From Burkholderiaceae bacterium (lineage in GTDB: Bacteria; Pseudomonadota; Gammaproteobacteria; Burkholderiales; Burkholderiaceae), in assembly GCA_947371415.1 (NCBI GenBank), contig CANBPJ010000069.1, positions 1-8,965 of the forward strand: 8,965 bases of DNA, in the 5' to 3' direction. Of this stretch, positions 1-6,454 are shown piece by piece. Within the stretch, counting starts at the first letter, position 1. The number at the start of each line of letters is the position of its first letter. A program made the position numbers and the translations under genes. The notes below the pieces were generated by a model. That model was not told the origin of the DNA, did no database searches, and saw only the letters and a program-made list of their open reading frames with translations.

Positions 1-84
1 AAGACACTCACCTCCCGCACAAACAGTCCTGGGTTGGTCTTTTTGGGGTGTTGAGCGTCGGATGGAGCAGGGACTGGAGATGGT
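1..84. other. Non-coding leader upstream of carA
   Basis: No complete gene lies here. The carA frame is closed by TGA at 52-54, so carA cannot begin earlier than that. The stretch contains a T run (41-45 region) followed by GGGG, and the purine-rich GGAG (64-67), AGGGA (69-73) and GGAG (76-79) boxes just before the carA start. I could not identify a convincing -10/-35 pair or a clear attenuator hairpin; the promoter may lie upstream of the window. An ATG at 62 opens a 22-codon frame that overlaps the carA start and is listed separately. Confidence 0.5.
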
Positions 85-130
85 TTGTCACCCTTGCTTC
101 CTTCTTTTCCCCCCGCCGTGTTGGCTTTAG
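62..130 (+). other. Possible 22-codon upstream ORF overlapping the carA start
   Basis: ATG at 62-64, with a second in-frame ATG at 80-82, opens a frame that ends at TAG 128-130. It lies in a different frame from carA and runs across both candidate carA start codons. The ATG at 62 has no good ribosome binding site. If translated, it would compete with or couple to carA initiation. It is just as likely to be chance, and I have no evidence that it is conserved. Confidence 0.15.
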
Positions 131-1287
131 CCGACGGCACATTATTTCCTGGTCTGAGTATTGGCGCCCCTGGCGAAACTACCGGCGAAGTCGTTTTTAA
201 TACAGCGCTTACTGGCTACCAAGAGATCATTACTGATCCTAGTTATTCACGCCAAATCGTCACTTTGACTTATCCCCACATCGGAAACGTAGGGGTAAAT
301 GGTCAAGACGCCGAGTCGGATCAGATTCATGCAGCTGGATTGGTGGTTAAAGACCTTTCTAGGCGAGTATCGAATTTCCGTTCCGAAGAAAGTCTCGATA
401 GCTACCTCACCAAAGCGGGCGTAGTTGGCATTTCTGGTATCGATACCCGTAAGCTGACCCGCATCCTACGTGACAAAGGCGCCCAATCCGGTGCAATTGT
501 TGCCGGCAAGATGGGTGATGACATAGAGGCTCTTGGCAAGAAAGCCTTGGAATTGGCTAAAGCCTTCCCAGGTATGGCCGGCTTAGATTTGGCCAAAGTC
601 GTGACAACTAAAACCCCATACCAATGGCGTGAAGCCGAGTGGGATCTGCATGGTGTTGACGGCAAACCTTCCTACAGAACTTTGGACACCGCTAAGTCAC
701 TCAAAAAAGTAGTTGCTTATGATTTCGGTGTAAAGCGCAATATCTTGCGCATGCTCACTGAGCGTGGCTGCGAGTTAACTGTCGTTCCTGCGCAAACTAG
801 TGCCGCTGAAGTATTGGCGATGAACCCGGATGGTGTGTTCTTCTCGAATGGCCCTGGGGATCCTGGTCCTTGTGATTATGCGATTGCTGCTGCAAAAGAA
901 ATTATTGAAACAGGCATCCCAACTTTTGGTATATGTTTGGGTCACCAAATCATGGGATTGGCCGCCGGTGCTAAAACCTTGAAGATGAAGTTTGGTCACC
1001 ACGGCGCGAACCATCCCGTAAAAGATTTGGATACTGGGCGCGTTGCAATTACCTCGCAGAACCATGGCTTTGCAGTCGATGCCAATACCTTGCCTGACAA
1101 TATTCGCGTCACCCACGTGTCTTTATTTGATGGATCCTTGCAGGGGCTTGCCTGGAAAGATAAACCTGCTTTGTGTTTCCAAGGCCATCCTGAGGCCTCA
1201 CCAGGTCCTCATGACATTGCCTATTTATTTGATCGTTTTGTGGAGCTAATGAATGCTGCCGCTGTTGGTAATAAGGGAGGCAAATAA
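85..1287 (+). CDS. carA: Carbamoyl-phosphate synthase small (glutaminase) subunit
   Basis: CarA hydrolyses glutamine and channels ammonia to CarB for carbamoyl phosphate synthesis, the cytoplasmic first step shared by pyrimidine and arginine pathways. The N-terminal small-subunit domain covers about residues 5-150. The class I glutamine amidotransferase domain covers about 205-390, with nucleophile C284 in FGICLGHQ and the H368/E370 pair in GHPEAS. The 84-residue C-to-H spacing matches E. coli C269/H353. Length is 400 aa against about 382 in E. coli. The start is uncertain because no in-frame ATG exists. TTG at 85 has GGAG at 76-79, 5 nt upstream. TTG at 94 would give M-LPSFPPA, the N-terminus I recall for Burkholderia and Ralstonia CarA, but its ribosome binding site is too far away. 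The stop codon overlaps the carB start by 1 nt, implying translational coupling and equal subunit output. Confidence 0.96.
   Translation: MSPLLPSFPPAVLALADGTLFPGLSIGAPGETTGEVVFNTALTGYQEIITDPSYSRQIVTLTYPHIGNVGVNGQDAESDQIHAAGLVVKDLSRRVSNFRSEESLDSYLTKAGVVGISGIDTRKLTRILRDKGAQSGAIVAGKMGDDIEALGKKALELAKAFPGMAGLDLAKVVTTKTPYQWREAEWDLHGVDGKPSYRTLDTAKSLKKVVAYDFGVKRNILRMLTERGCELTVVPAQTSAAEVLAMNPDGVFFSNGPGDPGPCDYAIAAAKEIIETGIPTFGICLGHQIMGLAAGAKTLKMKFGHHGANHPVKDLDTGRVAITSQNHGFAVDANTLPDNIRVTHVSLFDGSLQGLAWKDKPALCFQGHPEASPGPHDIAYLFDRFVELMNAAAVGNKGGK
1275..1280 (+). promoter_or_regulatory. Strong carB ribosome binding site inside the carA end
   Basis: GGGAGG ends 6 nt before the carB ATG at 1287. It is the clearest Shine-Dalgarno sequence in the window and lies inside the last carA codons. 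Together with the TAATG stop/start overlap it supports coupled translation of the two subunits. Confidence 0.85.
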
Positions 1288-4200
1288 TGCCTAAGCGTAG
1301 CGACATTAAGAGCATCTTGATTATTGGTGCTGGTCCAATTGTGATTGGACAGGCCTGCGAGTTTGACTATTCCGGTGCACAAGCTTGTAAAGCTTTGCGT
1401 GACGAAGGTTATAAAGTGATTTTGGTAAACAGTAATCCTGCCACCATCATGACTGACCCAGAGATGGCGGATGTGACTTACATCGAACCAATTACTTGGG
1501 AAGTGGTAGAGCGCATTATTGCCACAGAAAAACCAGATGCGATTTTGCCAACCATGGGCGGACAAACTGCCTTGAACTGCGCACTTGATTTGCATCGTCA
1601 CGGCGTACTGGAAAAATACGGCTGCGAATTGATTGGTGCCTCACCAGAAGCTATCGATAAGGCAGAAGATCGTCAGAAGTTTAAAGATGCTATGACCAAA
1701 ATTGGTCTGGGTTCTGCAAAGTCTGGGATTGCGCATTCTATGGACGAAGCGCATGAAGTTCAGCAACGTATTCAGAAGGAGACTGGTAGCCTTGGTTTCC
1801 CGGTAGTGATTCGTCCCTCATTCACCATGGGTGGATCGGGTGGTGGTATTGCTTACAACCGTGAAGAGTTTGAAGAGATTTGCAAACGCGGTTTAGATTT
1901 GTCGCCAACTCGTGAGCTCTTGATTGAAGAGTCACTCTTGGGTTGGAAAGAGTTCGAGATGGAAGTGGTGCGTGACCACGCCGATAACTGCATCATCGTT
2001 TGCTCAATCGAAAACTTAGATCCAATGGGTGTTCATACCGGCGACTCTATTACGGTTGCTCCTGCGCAAACTTTGACTGATAAAGAGTATCAAATTCTGC
2101 GAAATGCCTCGATCGCGGTATTGCGTGAAATTGGTGTGGATACTGGCGGTTCAAACGTTCAGTTCTCCATCAACCCTGAAGATGGTCGCATGATCGTGAT
2201 TGAGATGAACCCACGTGTTTCACGTTCATCTGCATTGGCTTCTAAGGCAACCGGTTTCCCAATTGCGAAGATTGCAGCGAAGCTAGCGGTCGGTTACACC
2301 TTGGATGAGTTAAAGAACGACATCACTGGTGGTGCAACACCGGCATCGTTTGAGCCTTCAATCGATTACGTAGTTACAAAGATTCCTCGCTTCGCGTTTG
2401 AGAAATTCCCGCAAGCAGACTCTCGTTTGACAACGCAGATGAAATCAGTGGGCGAGGTGATGGCTATTGGCCGTACCTTCCAAGAGTCATTCCAAAAAGC
2501 ACTTCGCGGCCTAGAAGTCGGCGTTGATGGCCTGGATGAAGTGTCCACAGATTTAGACGACATCATTCAAGAAATTGGCGAGCCGGGTCCAGATCGTATT
2601 TGGTATTTGGCAGATGCTTTCCGTATGGGCATGGGTCTTGATGAGATTTACAACGAGACTAAGGTAGATCCTTGGTTCTTGGAGCAAATTGAAGAACTTA
2701 TTACTATGGAAACTGAGCTCAAGCAGCGCAAGATCGATAGCTTATCCGCAGCAGAATTACGCTTTATTAAGCAAAAAGGCTTCTCAGATCGCCGCTTGGC
2801 GAAGTTGCTGGGGGTTGATGCCTCATCAGTTCGTGCTGCGCGTCACCGCCTCAAAGTGGTGCCCGTATACAAGCGTGTTGATACCTGTGCTGCTGAGTTC
2901 TCAACGAACACGGCTTACTTGTATTCCACTTATGAAGCGGAGCATGGCGAGTGCGAGTCACAACCAACGACTAAAGACAAAATTATGGTCTTAGGCGGCG
3001 GTCCAAACCGTATCGGTCAAGGTATTGAGTTTGACTATTGCTGCGTACATGCAGCCTTAGCAATGCGTGAGGATGGTTACGAAACCATCATGGTGAACTG
3101 CAATCCAGAAACTGTATCGACTGACTACGATACCTCTGATCGTTTGTACTTCGAGCCACTGACGTTGGAAGATGTTTTAGAAATCGTTGCCATTGAAAAG
3201 CCTAAGGGTGTGATCGTTCAGTACGGCGGACAGACTCCTTTGAAGTTAGCTTTGGATCTCGAGGCTAATGGCGTCCCAATTATCGGAACATCGCCTGACA
3301 TGATCGATGCTGCTGAAGATCGTGAACGCTTCCAGAGGTTATTGCATGAATTGAACTTACGTCAGCCGCCTAACCGTACCGCACGTGCGGAAGACGAGGC
3401 GCTTAAGCTTGCTGAAGAAATTGGTTATCCACTGGTAGTTCGTCCTTCCTATGTATTGGGTGGTCGCGCTATGGAAATCGTTCATGATGGTCGTGATCTC
3501 GAGCGCTACATGCGTGAGGCGGTCAAGGTTTCTCATGACTCACCAGTCTTGTTGGATCGTTTCTTGAATGATGCGATTGAGTGTGATGTTGACTGTATTA
3601 GTGATGGCCAGCAGGTATTTATCGGTGGTGTCATGGAGCATATTGAGCAGGCCGGCGTTCACTCTGGTGACTCTGCCTGTTCATTGCCCCCCTATTCTTT
3701 ATCGGATGAGACGATTGCAGAAATCAAACGTCAAACTGCAGCGATGGCCAAAGGCCTAAACGTGATTGGTTTGATGAACGTACAGTTTGCAATCCAGAAT
3801 GTAGATGGCAAAGATGTTATTTATGTACTCGAAGTCAACCCACGCGCATCCCGTACCGTGCCATTTGTATCTAAGGCGACTGGTTTGCAGTTAGCCAAGA
3901 TTGCAGCTCGCTGCATGGTGGGTCAAACTCTGGAGCAGCAGGGCATTCAGAATGAAGTGAAGCCTGCTTACTATTCAGTAAAAGAAGCCGTGTTCCCATT
4001 CAATAAGTTCCCAGGCATTGATCCAATTCTGGGGCCAGAGATGCGCTCTACTGGTGAAGTGATGGGTGTTGGCAAAACTTTCGGCGAGGCGCTATTTAAG
4101 TCTCAGTTAGGTGCTGGTATCAAGTTGCCTAAGAGTGGCACGGTGGTTCTGACGGTTAAGGATAGCGATAAGCCGAAAGCAGTTGAAGTGGCCAAGCTCT

Positions 4201-4550
4201 TGCATCAATTGGGCTTCCCAATGGTAGCCACCAAAGGTACTGCTGCTGCAATCGAGGCGGCAGGCTTACCAGTACGCGTGGTTAATAAAGTAAAAGATGG
4301 TCGCCCACACATTGTTGACTTGATCAAAAATGGTGAGATCTCTCTTGTATTTACTACCGTTGATGAAACCCGGACTGCTATTGCTGATTCACGATCCATT
4401 CGCACCAGTGCGCAAGCTAATAATGTGACTTACTACACCACAATTAGTGCAGCTCGCGCGGTGATGGACGGTCTGATGACTTCGCAAAACGGTAACAAAG
4501 AGTCTCTTGAGGTGTACTCATTACAGAATCTGCATAAGACTCTCAATTAA
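1287..4550 (+). CDS. carB: Carbamoyl-phosphate synthase large subunit
   Basis: CarB uses two ATP, bicarbonate and the ammonia delivered by CarA to make carbamoyl phosphate. At 1087 aa it is close to the 1073 aa of E. coli and has the full four-part layout. The carboxyphosphate ATP-grasp half covers about 1-410, with R176 in IRPSFTMGG and E306/N308 in EMNPRVSRS. The oligomerisation linker covers about 410-560. The carbamate-phosphorylating ATP-grasp half starts at K565 (KIMVLGGGPNRIGQG), with R719 in VRPSYVLGG and E849/N851 in EVNPRASRT. The allosteric MGS-like domain covers about 945-1087. In that domain T982, T985 and K1001 correspond to E. coli effector-binding T974, T977 and K993, but the E. 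coli N1015 position appears to be T1023 here (see findings). It follows carA by TAATG overlap and precedes greA by 19 nt with no terminator between. In some Burkholderiales I recall an exporter gene between carA and carB; none is present here. Confidence 0.98.
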   Translation: MPKRSDIKSILIIGAGPIVIGQACEFDYSGAQACKALRDEGYKVILVNSNPATIMTDPEMADVTYIEPITWEVVERIIATEKPDAILPTMGGQTALNCALDLHRHGVLEKYGCELIGASPEAIDKAEDRQKFKDAMTKIGLGSAKSGIAHSMDEAHEVQQRIQKETGSLGFPVVIRPSFTMGGSGGGIAYNREEFEEICKRGLDLSPTRELLIEESLLGWKEFEMEVVRDHADNCIIVCSIENLDPMGVHTGDSITVAPAQTLTDKEYQILRNASIAVLREIGVDTGGSNVQFSINPEDGRMIVIEMNPRVSRSSALASKATGFPIAKIAAKLAVGYTLDELKNDITGGATPASFEPSIDYVVTKIPRFAFEKFPQADSRLTTQMKSVGEVMAIGRTFQESFQKALRGLEVGVDGLDEVSTDLDDIIQEIGEPGPDRIWYLADAFRMGMGLDEIYNETKVDPWFLEQIEELITMETELKQRKIDSLSAAELRFIKQKGFSDRRLAKLLGVDASSVRAARHRLKVVPVYKRVDTCAAEFSTNTAYLYSTYEAEHGECESQPTTKDKIMVLGGGPNRIGQGIEFDYCCVHAALAMREDGYETIMVNCNPETVSTDYDTSDRLYFEPLTLEDVLEIVAIEKPKGVIVQYGGQTPLKLALDLEANGVPIIGTSPDMIDAAEDRERFQRLLHELNLRQPPNRTARAEDEALKLAEEIGYPLVVRPSYVLGGRAMEIVHDGRDLERYMREAVKVSHDSPVLLDRFLNDAIECDVDCISDGQQVFIGGVMEHIEQAGVHSGDSACSLPPYSLSDETIAEIKRQTAAMAKGLNVIGLMNVQFAIQNVDGKDVIYVLEVNPRASRTVPFVSKATGLQLAKIAARCMVGQTLEQQGIQNEVKPAYYSVKEAVFPFNKFPGIDPILGPEMRSTGEVMGVGKTFGEALFKSQLGAGIKLPKSGTVVLTVKDSDKPKAVEVAKLLHQLGFPMVATKGTAAAIEAAGLPVRVVNKVKDGRPHIVDLIKNGEISLVFTTVDETRTAIADSRSIRTSAQANNVTYYTTISAARAVMDGLMTSQNGNKESLEVYSLQNLHKTLN

Positions 4551-4569
4551 TTTAAGTTAGGTTAGAAGC

Positions 4570-5046
4570 ATGAGCACAATTCCAATTACAAGGCACGGCG
4601 CTGAACTCCTCAAAGAGGAGCTGCATCGCCTCAAGCATATTGAGCGACCATCCGTGATTAATGCAATCTCTGAAGCACGTGCACAGGGCGATCTGTCTGA
4701 GAATGCTGAGTACGATGCAGCAAAAGAGAAGCAGGGCTTTATTGAGGGACGTATTCAGGAGCTTGAAGGAAAGCTATCGGCAGCACAGATTATTGACCCC
4801 GCTAGTCTAGATGTAAACGGACGTATCGTGTTCGGCGCAACCGTTGATCTTGAGGATCTCGAAGATGGCACGAAGCTCACTTATCAAATCGTAGGCGACG
4901 ATGAGGCTGATATCGCAGTAAATAAGATCTCGATTAGCTCTCCAATTGCTCGCGCCTTAATTGGTAAGGAAGAGGGTGATGTAGTGGCTGTTCAAGCTCC
5001 CGGTGGCAATCGTGAAGTAGAAATTCTTGCGGTTCGTTATATTTAA
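4570..5046 (+). CDS. greA: Transcription elongation (transcript cleavage) factor GreA
   Basis: GreA enters the secondary channel of RNA polymerase and stimulates cleavage of backtracked RNA, rescuing stalled complexes. At 158 aa it equals the E. coli protein and aligns over the full length. The N-terminal coiled-coil hairpin covers about 1-75, with the catalytic tip GDLSENAEY containing D41 and E44, the acidic residues that position the catalytic magnesium. The C-terminal FKBP-like domain covers about 80-158, with the conserved IVGDDEAD and SPIARALIGKEEGD stretches. ATG at 4570 has a weak AGG (4559-4561) 8 nt upstream. It sits 19 nt after carB with no hairpin between, so it is probably cotranscribed with carAB, although an own promoter inside carB cannot be excluded. 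The neighbouring gene order greA-yhbY-rlmE-ftsH is shared with E. coli. Confidence 0.97.
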   Translation: MSTIPITRHGAELLKEELHRLKHIERPSVINAISEARAQGDLSENAEYDAAKEKQGFIEGRIQELEGKLSAAQIIDPASLDVNGRIVFGATVDLEDLEDGTKLTYQIVGDDEADIAVNKISISSPIARALIGKEEGDVVAVQAPGGNREVEILAVRYI

Positions 5047-5065
5047 TAGCTGCAAGTATTCCCAC

Positions 5066-5551
5066 ATGAAGACTCCAGATACTTCTAATTACTTGGGGGC
5101 GCAGAGACTCTTCATACTCATTGCAGGCCTATGGGTAGGTAGTCTGCTTGCTGTTGGCTATATCGTTGCTCCAGCTATCTTTAGCACCATGACTGATCGC
5201 CAGGCAGCAGGTATGGTTGCTGGCAGTATTTTTAGGTTGGAGGCTTATGTCAGTCTAATCGTCTGCATCGGCCTCATGGCGCTCGCCAACCTTTTGGTGA
5301 ATCGCGACTTAAATCAATTCAGAATGATTCGCTGGCTTTTATTGGCAATGCTGCTTTGTTCAATTGCAGCTGCTTTTATCTTTATTCCCTGGATGAATGC
5401 CTTAAGAGATAACGCTCTAGCTCAAGGCATGCCAGTCATGCTCTCTCCTTCGGCAACTTTATTTGGTAGATTGCATGGTGCTTCGAGCGTTTTATTCATG
5501 CTCCAAAGCATTTTGGGAGTCTTCTTAGTCTGGCGACTTACTAAAAGATAA
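5066..5551 (+). CDS. DUF4149 / TMEM205-like integral membrane protein
   Basis: This is a 161-aa protein of unknown function. By pattern it belongs to the DUF4149 (TMEM205-like) family, which commonly sits next to greA and yhbY in betaproteobacteria. Four hydrophobic segments are visible, at about 15-38, 60-79, 89-110 and 138-157, so an inner-membrane protein with both ends on the same side is likely. Notable motifs are GLWVGSLLAVGY followed by APAIF (21-39) in the first segment, and GRLHGASS (134-141) before the last, with a lone H137. I chose ATG 5066, 19 nt after greA. The frame also opens at TTG 5027 inside greA, but that adds 13 residues (RFVIFNSCKYSH type) that overlap greA and look non-native. 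No clear ribosome binding site is visible, so coupling to greA is plausible. It is the last gene before the bidirectional terminator. Confidence 0.88.
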   Translation: MKTPDTSNYLGAQRLFILIAGLWVGSLLAVGYIVAPAIFSTMTDRQAAGMVAGSIFRLEAYVSLIVCIGLMALANLLVNRDLNQFRMIRWLLLAMLLCSIAAAFIFIPWMNALRDNALAQGMPVMLSPSATLFGRLHGASSVLFMLQSILGVFLVWRLTKR

Positions 5552-5588
5552 GCGCTCTCAAGAGTCAACATTCCCCTAGCTAAAGTAA

Positions 5589-5625
5589 GAAATAAAAAAC
5601 GCCGTCTAGCGGCGTTCTTTATTTC
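5589..5625. terminator. Bidirectional Rho-independent terminator
   Basis: Arms GAAATAAAAAACGCCG (5589-5604) and CGGCGTTCTTTATTTC (5610-5625) pair over 16 bp with one mismatch around the loop TCTAG. The GC core is the 7-bp AACGCCG/CGGCGTT. An A-rich left flank and a T-rich right flank give a U-rich tail on either strand. It lies between the convergent DUF4149 gene and yhbY-family gene, 37 nt after the former and 18 nt after the latter, and can end transcription from both sides. Confidence 0.9.
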
Positions 5626-5643
5626 CTAGAAGCACTCTTTACA

Positions 5644-6270
5644 TTAAGTGCCTAATGATTTTTTCTTGGTGCTGCTCATGCGTACTTTGCGTTTCTTAAT
5701 CGGTGCAGGGGCTGCAGCTGCCTTGCGATAGCCTGGTGATGACCAACCAATTTTGGATTCAGCAGCATCAGCGCGCAGAACACGTTTCTTGGGTGTGGCG
5801 CTTTTAACTGCAGCAGCTCTTTCAAAAGGTGACTTGCTTGAAGCGGAGCGTCGATCTGATCTCTCGGAGGTGCTAGTGCGAACACCGGCTTTTGCTACTA
5901 CGCGGTTTGGTTGACGCTTCGTACGTGGCGCTTGTAGTGATTTTTTGGTTTGCTTGCTAGATCGACCTAAATTAGAAAAGGCTTCATCCACCACATCCTT
6001 TGGTTTCCAGAGGACGAGCAATTTTCCAATGTGCTGAACTGGTGCTGCATCGAGCTTGTCACAGAGTTCTTCGTAGATGGCAATTCGCGCTTCGCGCTCG
6101 TCGCCAAATACGCGAATTTTAATTAAGCCGTGATGAGAAATGGCTAATTTAGCCTCTTTAATGACCGCAGGGGTCAGGCCATCGCCACCAATCATGACTA
6201 CTGGACTGAGGTCATGTGCGTCGGCTTTAAGGGATTTTCGTTGTGCTGGGGTAATAGTAAGTGCTGTCAT
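5644..6270 (-). CDS. yhbY: YhbY-family (CRS1-YhbY domain) 50S assembly RNA-binding protein with basic tail
   Basis: The first 95 or so residues form a CRS1-YhbY (KH-like) RNA-binding domain. They carry the GxxG loop G28-G-D-G31 within VVMIGGDGLT, the conserved HHGLIKIRV segment at 46-54, and the closing HIGKLLVLWKP at 80-90. E. coli YhbY associates with pre-50S ribosomes and is about 97 aa. This one is 208 aa because of a C-terminal tail from about 101, in which I count 31 Lys/Arg against 5 Asp/Glu in 108 residues. The tail is low in hydrophobic residues and probably disordered, apart from a short aromatic patch KIGWSSPGYRKA (173-184). Start is the ATG read at 6270-6268 on the minus strand, with only a weak GAG upstream. 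It is transcribed divergently from rlmE, another 50S-acting gene, as in E. coli. The family call is firm; the role of the tail is unknown. Confidence 0.93.
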   Translation of the reverse strand: MTALTITPAQRKSLKADAHDLSPVVMIGGDGLTPAVIKEAKLAISHHGLIKIRVFGDEREARIAIYEELCDKLDAAPVQHIGKLLVLWKPKDVVDEAFSNLGRSSKQTKKSLQAPRTKRQPNRVVAKAGVRTSTSERSDRRSASSKSPFERAAAVKSATPKKRVLRADAAESKIGWSSPGYRKAAAAPAPIKKRKVRMSSTKKKSLGT

Positions 6271-6408
6271 GGACTCGATGATAGAGCATTAAGGCATGTA
6301 AAACGGGGCTTTCGCCCATATATAAGCTCAAATCCACCTGTTTTAAGTCGATTCCTTTTGCCTTACAGGACATAAACAAGGAAAATAGATGCCGAAAGTG
6401 GGTAAGTT
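6271..6408. promoter_or_regulatory. Divergent yhbY / rlmE intergenic region
   Basis: This 138-bp region must hold the promoters for both divergent genes. I see a TATATAAG stretch (6319-6326) that could supply a plus-strand -10 but no matching -35. Beside it, GGGC (6306-6309), TTTC and GCCC (6314-6317) form a 4-bp hairpin; on the minus strand the loop reads GAAA, a GNRA tetraloop, and would fall in the yhbY leader. GCCCATATA (6314-6322) resembles a heat-shock sigma-32 -10 element (CCCCATnTA), but no CTTGAAA lies at the right distance. Promoter positions are therefore undecided. Confidence 0.45.
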
Positions 6409-6454
6409 GTGGCAAAGAATAAATTTAATAAAAGTTGGTTGCAGGATCACTTGA
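6389..6454 (+). other. Possible 21-residue upstream ORF overlapping the rlmE start
   Basis: ATG at 6389 has a good ribosome binding site, AAGGA (6378-6382), 6 nt upstream. It opens a frame (MPKVGKLWQRINLIKVGCRIT) that ends at TGA 6452-6454. It overlaps the rlmE GTG start at 6409 in a different frame. The ribosome binding site here is better than that of rlmE itself, so ribosomes may load here and affect RlmE synthesis. No function or conservation is known to me; the ORF may be incidental. Confidence 0.3.

Noticed and set aside
775..1116. 113-codon minus-strand ORF inside carA
   Set aside because: Fully antisense to the amidotransferase domain of CarA, with no ribosome binding site or recognisable motif.
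1221..1601. 126-codon minus-strand ORF across the carA/carB junction
   Set aside because: It lies opposite two certain genes, matches no family I recognise, and its composition is that of an antisense shadow.
2689..2994. 101-codon plus-strand ORF inside carB
   Set aside because: Entirely within the CarB oligomerisation region in another frame; no independent evidence.
5027..5065. Longer N-terminus for the DUF4149 protein from TTG 5027
   Set aside because: It overlaps the greA end by 20 nt and adds a polar, cysteine-containing stretch not expected in the family; ATG 5066 is preferred.
5676..5885. 69-codon minus-strand ORF inside the yhbY-family gene
   Set aside because: Alternate frame of the basic-tail coding region; low complexity produces open frames by chance.
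6278..6302. Minus-strand TTTACA / TATCAT pair as a yhbY promoter
   Set aside because: The spacer is only 13 nt and the -10 would lie about 8 nt from the start codon; not a plausible promoter geometry.
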